Made by a program: the position numbers and the translations under genes | Part shown: positions 59,384 to 64,000 of the stretch, one piece after another | Layout of the letters: each line of letters opens with the position of its first letter | How positions within the stretch are numbered: the first letter of the stretch is position 1 | NCBI GenBank assembly: GCA_030062745.1 | Contig: CP099846.1 | Span: 2,542,001-2,606,000, forward strand | Length of the DNA: 64,000 nucleotides | Direction of reading: 5' to 3' | Source: Capitulum mitella | Taxonomy: Eukaryota > Arthropoda > Thecostraca > Pollicipedomorpha > Pollicipedidae | Notes under the pieces: generated by a model | Database searches by the model: none | What the model was told of the DNA's origin: nothing | The model's input: only the letters and a program-made list of their open reading frames with translations

Positions 59384-60140
59384 TTAACAGCAATGACTTT
59401 AGCTGTTTTGGAGGAAGCACTTACTTTTGTAGGTGCCATTTAACAACAATGCCATTATCAGCGTTATCGTAAACAATGTTGTTTAGCAGTATTGTCGTTA
59501 GCAGCATTGTCATTAGCAGCGATGTTAGCAGAAGTGTCGTTAGCAGCATTGTCGTTTAGCAGTGCTGCCGTTAGCAGTAGTGCTGGTTGTAGTGTTGGTA
59601 ATAGTATTGCCATTAGCAGTGATGTTAGCGGTAATGTCGTTAGGAATATTATCGTTTAGCAGTACTGGAGTTAGCAGTAGTGCCGGAAGTAGTAATGTCG
59701 GCAACGGCATTGTCATCTAGCAGCAGTGTCATTATCGATAGAGTCGTCTAGCAGAAGTGCCGTTAGCGGTGCTGTCGTTTAACAGAAATGTAAGCAGTAG
59801 CGTTCTTTAGTAGCGGTGTCTTTAGCAACGTTGTCATCAGCAGTAATGTCGTTAGCAGATGGGTGCAAAACGACCTCGGTAGTTGGCGTGCCCGAAAACA
59901 CCGATAAACAACAAAAATGCCGTTAGCAGTAGCAACCTTTTAGAAGCAAAACCTTCGCGTAGCGGTGGTGTCGTTAGCAGTAATGTCGTTAGACGTAGTG
60001 TCACACAGCAGTGCTGTCGTTAGAGGAAGTGACGTGTAGCAGTGCCGTCGTCAGAAGTAGTGTCGCGTTCCAGGACTATCGGTGGCAGTAATGTCGCGTA
60101 GCAGTAATGTCGTTTAGCAGCACTAGCAGCAAAAGCAGTG
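59384..60140 (-). repeat. Degenerate satellite array, GTTAGCAGTAGTG type (reverse complement of the 54.3-kb array)
   Basis: About 750 bp of GTTAGCAGTAATGTCGTT-like words. It is the inverted counterpart of 54270-54870, with about 4.5 kb between the two arrays. Confidence 0.85.
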
Positions 60141-61850
60141 ACGTGGAACCGTGTGGAATTTTAAATAGACGGAGAAATGAAAAAAACTGCGGTTTAGTAC
60201 ATAAGGTACGGAACAGTGGGTAGAAAGTGGCCATGTCTCACGTTTTCAATTGCTTTAAACATCAGGTATGTAGCATGGCGTAACATTACCTCAAACCCTA
60301 CTAGATCCTTCCACTCCGACCTTTTTCCTGGAATGTCATGCATGACCAAAATGTTCCCTGTTTGGTGCGAAGCTTTCCACACCAGTAGTGGTGATGCCTG
60401 TAGCTTGTGAAAAATTAACCGGCGACAATGCACGTAGTTGACAATACATCTCTCATTAGAAATGAAAAGGCTGCACAGCCCCGACAGCAGCACGAAATAA
60501 AACTTTAATCTGATGAAGGAGGAGCGCAGCGTGTCTGACGTCTGCAGGACCTCCAAGTTCACCAAATTGCGTTGTAGATCGTGTTGAAAGATTACAGCAA
60601 ATTCCATCCGCCGATGGAGCAAACGGATACTAAAACTCATGATTTGTTTTTCGTAGCAAACACCGGACAATAAAAATACGTATCGGACAAGTTTAGGGGT
60701 ACAGTTTACCCGACACAGTGAGAGGTTACGGAATGAGCCACATGACGGGCATAGAGTGTTTTCGACAAGTCTTCCGGACTACGACAGTGCTGCCACCTTT
60801 CTAAGGCATGACTTCCAATAGATGGCATTTCGTTACGCGGTTTCCGCTCGTCACTGAATAAATCCGTTCGTCCGCAAGCAGCCTGAGAACACGAGCCGTG
60901 TGGCGTCGCATGGAGGTTATCTCAAAACGCCTGTAGAGGTAAAAACCCTACAACGCAGCAGCCGCCAGCCTGCGGGATTCAAACGTGCTCGCCACCGACG
61001 CCAGCACGCGAACCGAACGACAAAAAGGGAAGCCTGGTAGGGAACGACTAGCGCTCTTTTACCAAAGACCAGTGAGAGGATGGTGAGCTGCACATCAGAA
61101 CACAGCAGGAGAGTCCTTTCTCGCGACAGTCATCAGAGAACCGTGAGGTCCGTCAGTTCCACATCACTCGGAAGACGAAGCGTCTCCGCCAGAGGACAGG
61201 ACGTCACGCACATCCCGCGCCCTCTCCACCCTCAAACACCAGCTCCGGACCGAAGGGGGCAAAGCCACCTCAGCGAGACACATCGAATGAATAATATGTA
61301 TATTTTGTTGCTATGTACAGTACAATATAATAGCGGCGCGATAGCGAGTGCTGTTTACAGAAGAGCGGTAGACGACGGTAGCGCCCCTGGCGGCGGCGAC
61401 GGTTTGGGATTGATACAGAGCGCGGGCCGGGCTGTAGCCTGGGCACCGGTGGGGGGGGGGCAGGGAAGGCGTGCCGTCGGCTGGCCGGCCGGGCCGGGCC
61501 CAGCGTCACAGAGCGACACACACGCGGCCGGCCGCTCGTGCCGGCGCTCAAGCCGCGACCACAGGCCGCCGCTGTGGGCGGGCGGGCGGGCGGCCGGCAG
61601 GCCCACGCCACTCCAAGGGTGTCGTAAAATACAAATACAATCAGATACCGTTTTTACAGTTAACTTAACAAAACCGATAGATACTTAACAAAATAAAACA
61701 CGAGCCTAGCACACGTGGGCCGGCCTAGGTCGGCGCGACCGCGACCGAGTCGCCAACGCCCTGACCCCTCCAGACCGCCACGCCCATAAAATCGACAGAC
61801 GGACGCCGCCTGCCCGCCTCGCATACAAAATTACACACACGTATCACATG
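60140..61850. other. Spacer without a supported gene
   Basis: A 158-codon open frame on the - strand (60194-60670) has no motif, start context or splice evidence. From about 61350 the sequence turns GC-rich, with a poly-G run near 61451. Confidence 0.4.
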
Positions 61851-61889
61851 CAAGACGCCAATGGTACCGCTAGGTGTTGCGTTGCCGCC

Positions 61890-61997
61890 CGTCTGTGATT
61901 GGTCAGCGGCGCGCGGCGTCCAGGCCCGGCCCGGGTCGGCGTCGGAATGTCGCCGGTCGGGCGGTCGCCGCCGGCCGTCGCACGCGCTGGACTTCAG
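61890..61997 (+). promoter_or_regulatory. Promoter-like block with inverted CCAAT box and a strong donor
   Basis: ATTGG (61898-61902) in TGTGATTGGTCAGCG is a typical CCAAT-box context. About 95 bp later CTTCAG/GTAAGA is a near-consensus donor (GT at 61998). This could be the promoter and first exon of the + strand gene with exons at 62945 and 63312, but direct joining of any ATG frame here to 62945 gives a stop, so the exon may be untranslated. Confidence 0.4.
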
Positions 61998-62264
61998 GTA
62001 AGAGACCTGCGGCACACGGCACGCCGGCCGTCAGCCGGGCGGCCGTGGCGGGCCGAGGGCGGACAGTGACGCCGCACACGGACAGCGTCAGAGGACAACA
62101 GAAACAGCAGGACGTACGCGACACGGCCGCCGCCGCTGTAAGCCCTGGCCCCGGACAGGGGCCACGGTGTACAGGGTTCAGGGGCGTTCTCCGTCAGCTC
62201 CGACCACAGCACCAGCCGACCAGCCGACCGCGCTCCCCTCTACTCAGGGAGCAGACGGCAGCCA

Positions 62265-62680
62265 GTCAGAACAGGGGCAGACAGGCGGGGTCCGAGCAGG
62301 GACAGACAGACCGAGTACGAGCAGGGGCAGACTGGACCAGGTCAGAGCAGGGAAAGAAAGACGGAGTTAAAGCAGGAACGAGACGGACCAGGCTCAGAGC
62401 ACGGACAGACAGACGCAGCCCGACAGATGAGGTCATAGCAGGGGCACACAGACGGGGTCCAAGCATGGGACAGATAGACGGGGTAAGAGCAAGGGCAGAC
62501 GGACCAGGTCAGCGCAGGAAAAGATAGACGGGATCAGAGCACGGGCAGACGGAGAGGGTCAGAGCAGGGGCAGACAGACCAGGTCAGAGCACGGACAGAC
62601 GGACGCGGCCCGAAGGACGGCGTCAGAGCATGGGCACACAGACAGGGTCCAAGCCGGGACAGACGAACGGGTTCGGAACA
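62265..62680 (+). repeat. Degenerate ~24-bp minisatellite (GGTCAGAGCAGGGGCAGACA type)
   Basis: Many imperfect copies of AGAGCAGGGGCAGACAGACC and variants. Gives open frames on both strands by composition only. Lies in the presumed intron upstream of the 62945 exon. Confidence 0.85.
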
Positions 62681-62944
62681 GAGGCGGTCGCAGCAGGGGG
62701 AAGACGGCGGACAAACAGGGAGGACTGTGCGCCTCGTGAGTTGAACGGTCGGCAGGGTCACCAGAAGACGGCCCGCATATGGCCCATCACGCACCGCGGC
62801 GGGCTGCAGACATAAGTACAGCCCTTTAACGCTGCGTGTTTATGTCGCAGTGCATGGTGGGGTACAGCGGTTAACGTAACCATCTCGTAACCCGTAACCC
62901 TCTCAACAGTTCTGAACGAGTTAACAATGTTTTCATTGCTGCAG

Positions 62945-63120
62945 GCACAGGAGCCCTGAAGACGACACGATCCCGGCAGACCAGCGCCGATACGAAAGTC
63001 AACAGCTGGCCGGAGAGGGACGAACGCGGAGTCGGGGGACAGGAGCCAGCGCCACTGCCGACCGCCAAATACGACCTCATCTCACTGGGCTCAAGGGAAG
63101 CGATCAACTCCAAAAAAGAG
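62945..63120 (+). CDS. Internal exon of an unrecognised + strand gene
   Basis: Strong acceptor (AACAATGTTTTCATTGCTGCAG before 62945, with a branch-point-like GTTAAC) and strong donor GAG/GTGAGA. Read in entry phase 1 it gives TGALKTTRSRQTSADTKVNS, WPERDERGVGGQEPAPLPTA and KYDLISLGSREAINSKKE. Its exit phase 0 joins the next exon to give SKKE/RRHELSKILKKN. A second frame (SPEDDTIPADQRR..) is also open but does not continue. Family unknown. Confidence 0.55.
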
Positions 63121-63311
63121 GTGAGAGGAGCCCGCAGCGCAGGACGCGCACGACCAACACCAGCTGCGCGCTGATTTGTTCCCTGGCCCCGGACACGGAC
63201 GGCCTGCCCCCTCTGACACAACCTGTCCGTAATGAAAGCTAATGCCACACCGCAACCAAAAATATCTTAAACACGGGTATCAAAGACGACTAACCTCACG
63301 TGTTCAAACAG

Positions 63312-63422
63312 AGAAGGCATGAGCTTTCAAAGATTCTGAAAAAAAACGAACAGGACTTCCCGAGCCCCACCTCTGGCTTACACATACTTGTGCAACACAT
63401 AAACCCTGTTGCCGTCCAGTAA
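63312..63422 (+). CDS. Next exon of the unrecognised + strand gene, possibly terminal
   Basis: The acceptor CTAACCTCACGTGTTCAAACAG has a textbook branch point. Reads RRHELSKILKKNEQDFPSPT then SGLHILVQHINPVAVQ and TAA (63420-63422). Alternatively a donor CA/GTAACG at 63419 would let the gene continue. Basic helix then a hydrophobic segment; function unknown. Confidence 0.5.
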   Translation, partial: RRHELSKILKKNEQDFPSPTSGLHILVQHINPVAVQ

Positions 63423-63899
63423 CGAGAACATTACCGCGACCAGGACACTATTTCCAGGACATGAACACTGGCCTGTGAATAAACAACGAGGACAACAATC
63501 CCCTCCCCTCTGCGGCAGATCGTCGCCCGCCGTCCTGTCCCCGACCGCGGCCAACGGTCCCGCTCACTCTCCCGTCCGCCGTCCACAGGGCTGTGTCGGC
63601 GGGCCGCGGCGTGCGGCTCATGGCACCACCGGACACCGGCCCGGCGCGTGTCCCGGCAACACCAGATCTCGGCCGTGCACCGGGCGCCGGCGGCCGCCGG
63701 CGACCCGACACAGCACGCCGGTCGATACCGGCACAACTGCGGCCCGACGCCGCCGCCGTATCCGGCTGCAGACGCCGCCCCGACGAGCGTCGGGAGAGGC
63801 CGGGCTCACTGGCCGCCCGTGGAGCGTGCCTCGCCAATGAACCGTGGACGCTCACCGACCGGCCGCGTACTCGCCGACCGGCAGAAGGGCGACGTCCAC

Positions 63900-64000
63900 T
63901 GACCGGCCGTGCAGTGACGCTCACTGACCGGCCGTGCAGTGACAACCACTGACCGGCCGAACAGTGACAACCATTGGCCGGCCGCGTAGTGACGCTCACT
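63900..64000 (+). repeat. 25-bp tandem repeat running off the window
   Basis: Four units of TGACCGGCCGTGCAGTGACG + CTCAC with minor variants (CAACCAC, GAACAG, GCGTAG). Degenerate copies begin near 63850. The array continues past the right edge. Confidence 0.9.

Noticed and set aside
60194..60670. 158-codon open frame on the - strand
   Set aside because: No recognisable domain, and it sits next to a satellite array. Could be a decayed mobile-element fragment but cannot be supported.
61874..62527. 217-codon open frame on the + strand
   Set aside because: Runs through a probable splice donor and into the degenerate minisatellite; the repeated RARAD/GQTD text is repeat translation.

Overview
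The window is nuclear DNA of an animal. It holds split genes with GT-AG introns, long introns, minisatellites and transposon relics, and no bacterial-style operons. The two recognisable proteins read closest to arthropod versions of their families. The GC-rich coding exons, Ala/Pro-rich linkers and very many poly-G/poly-C runs would suit a crustacean such as a barnacle, but that taxonomic guess is inference only.

Region 1 (about 1.1-33.8 kb, + strand) is one gene: the single CC2D1 family gene, called lethal (2) giant discs (lgd) in flies. I could place 16 coding exons with matching splice phases. They encode about 813 residues with an acidic N-terminus, four DM14 repeats and a C-terminal C2 domain. 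Exon 4 does not keep one reading frame as given. Intron 6 holds a 30-copy, 55-bp minisatellite with a CACGTG E-box in every unit. Intron 9 holds four CACGTG boxes exactly 10 bp apart. The last intron is 17 kb and separates the final C2 exon from the rest.

Region 2 (about 34.6-38.2 kb, - strand) is a KLF10/KLF11-type (TIEG, fly cabut) three-zinc-finger factor with four coding exons. It converges tail to tail on lgd. About 220 bp upstream of its probable start codon is a perfect match to the carbohydrate response element consensus bound by Mondo/ChREBP-Mlx. Two cAMP response elements lie in intron 1. This agrees with the known sugar-responsive regulation of Klf10/cabut.

Region 3 (about 38.3-61 kb) is AT-richer and mostly repeats and gene-poor spacer. 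It contains a 1.2-kb non-autonomous piggyBac-type element with TTAA duplications and matching 12-bp inverted ends. It also contains a decayed relative of that element in the opposite orientation, two degenerate satellite arrays that are reverse complements of each other and lie about 4.5 kb apart, one good first coding exon at 46.66 kb, and a few weaker orphan exons.

Region 4 (about 61-64 kb) is GC-rich again. It has a promoter-like stretch, a degenerate minisatellite, two phase-compatible exons of a + strand gene I do not recognise, and a 25-bp tandem repeat running off the end of the window.
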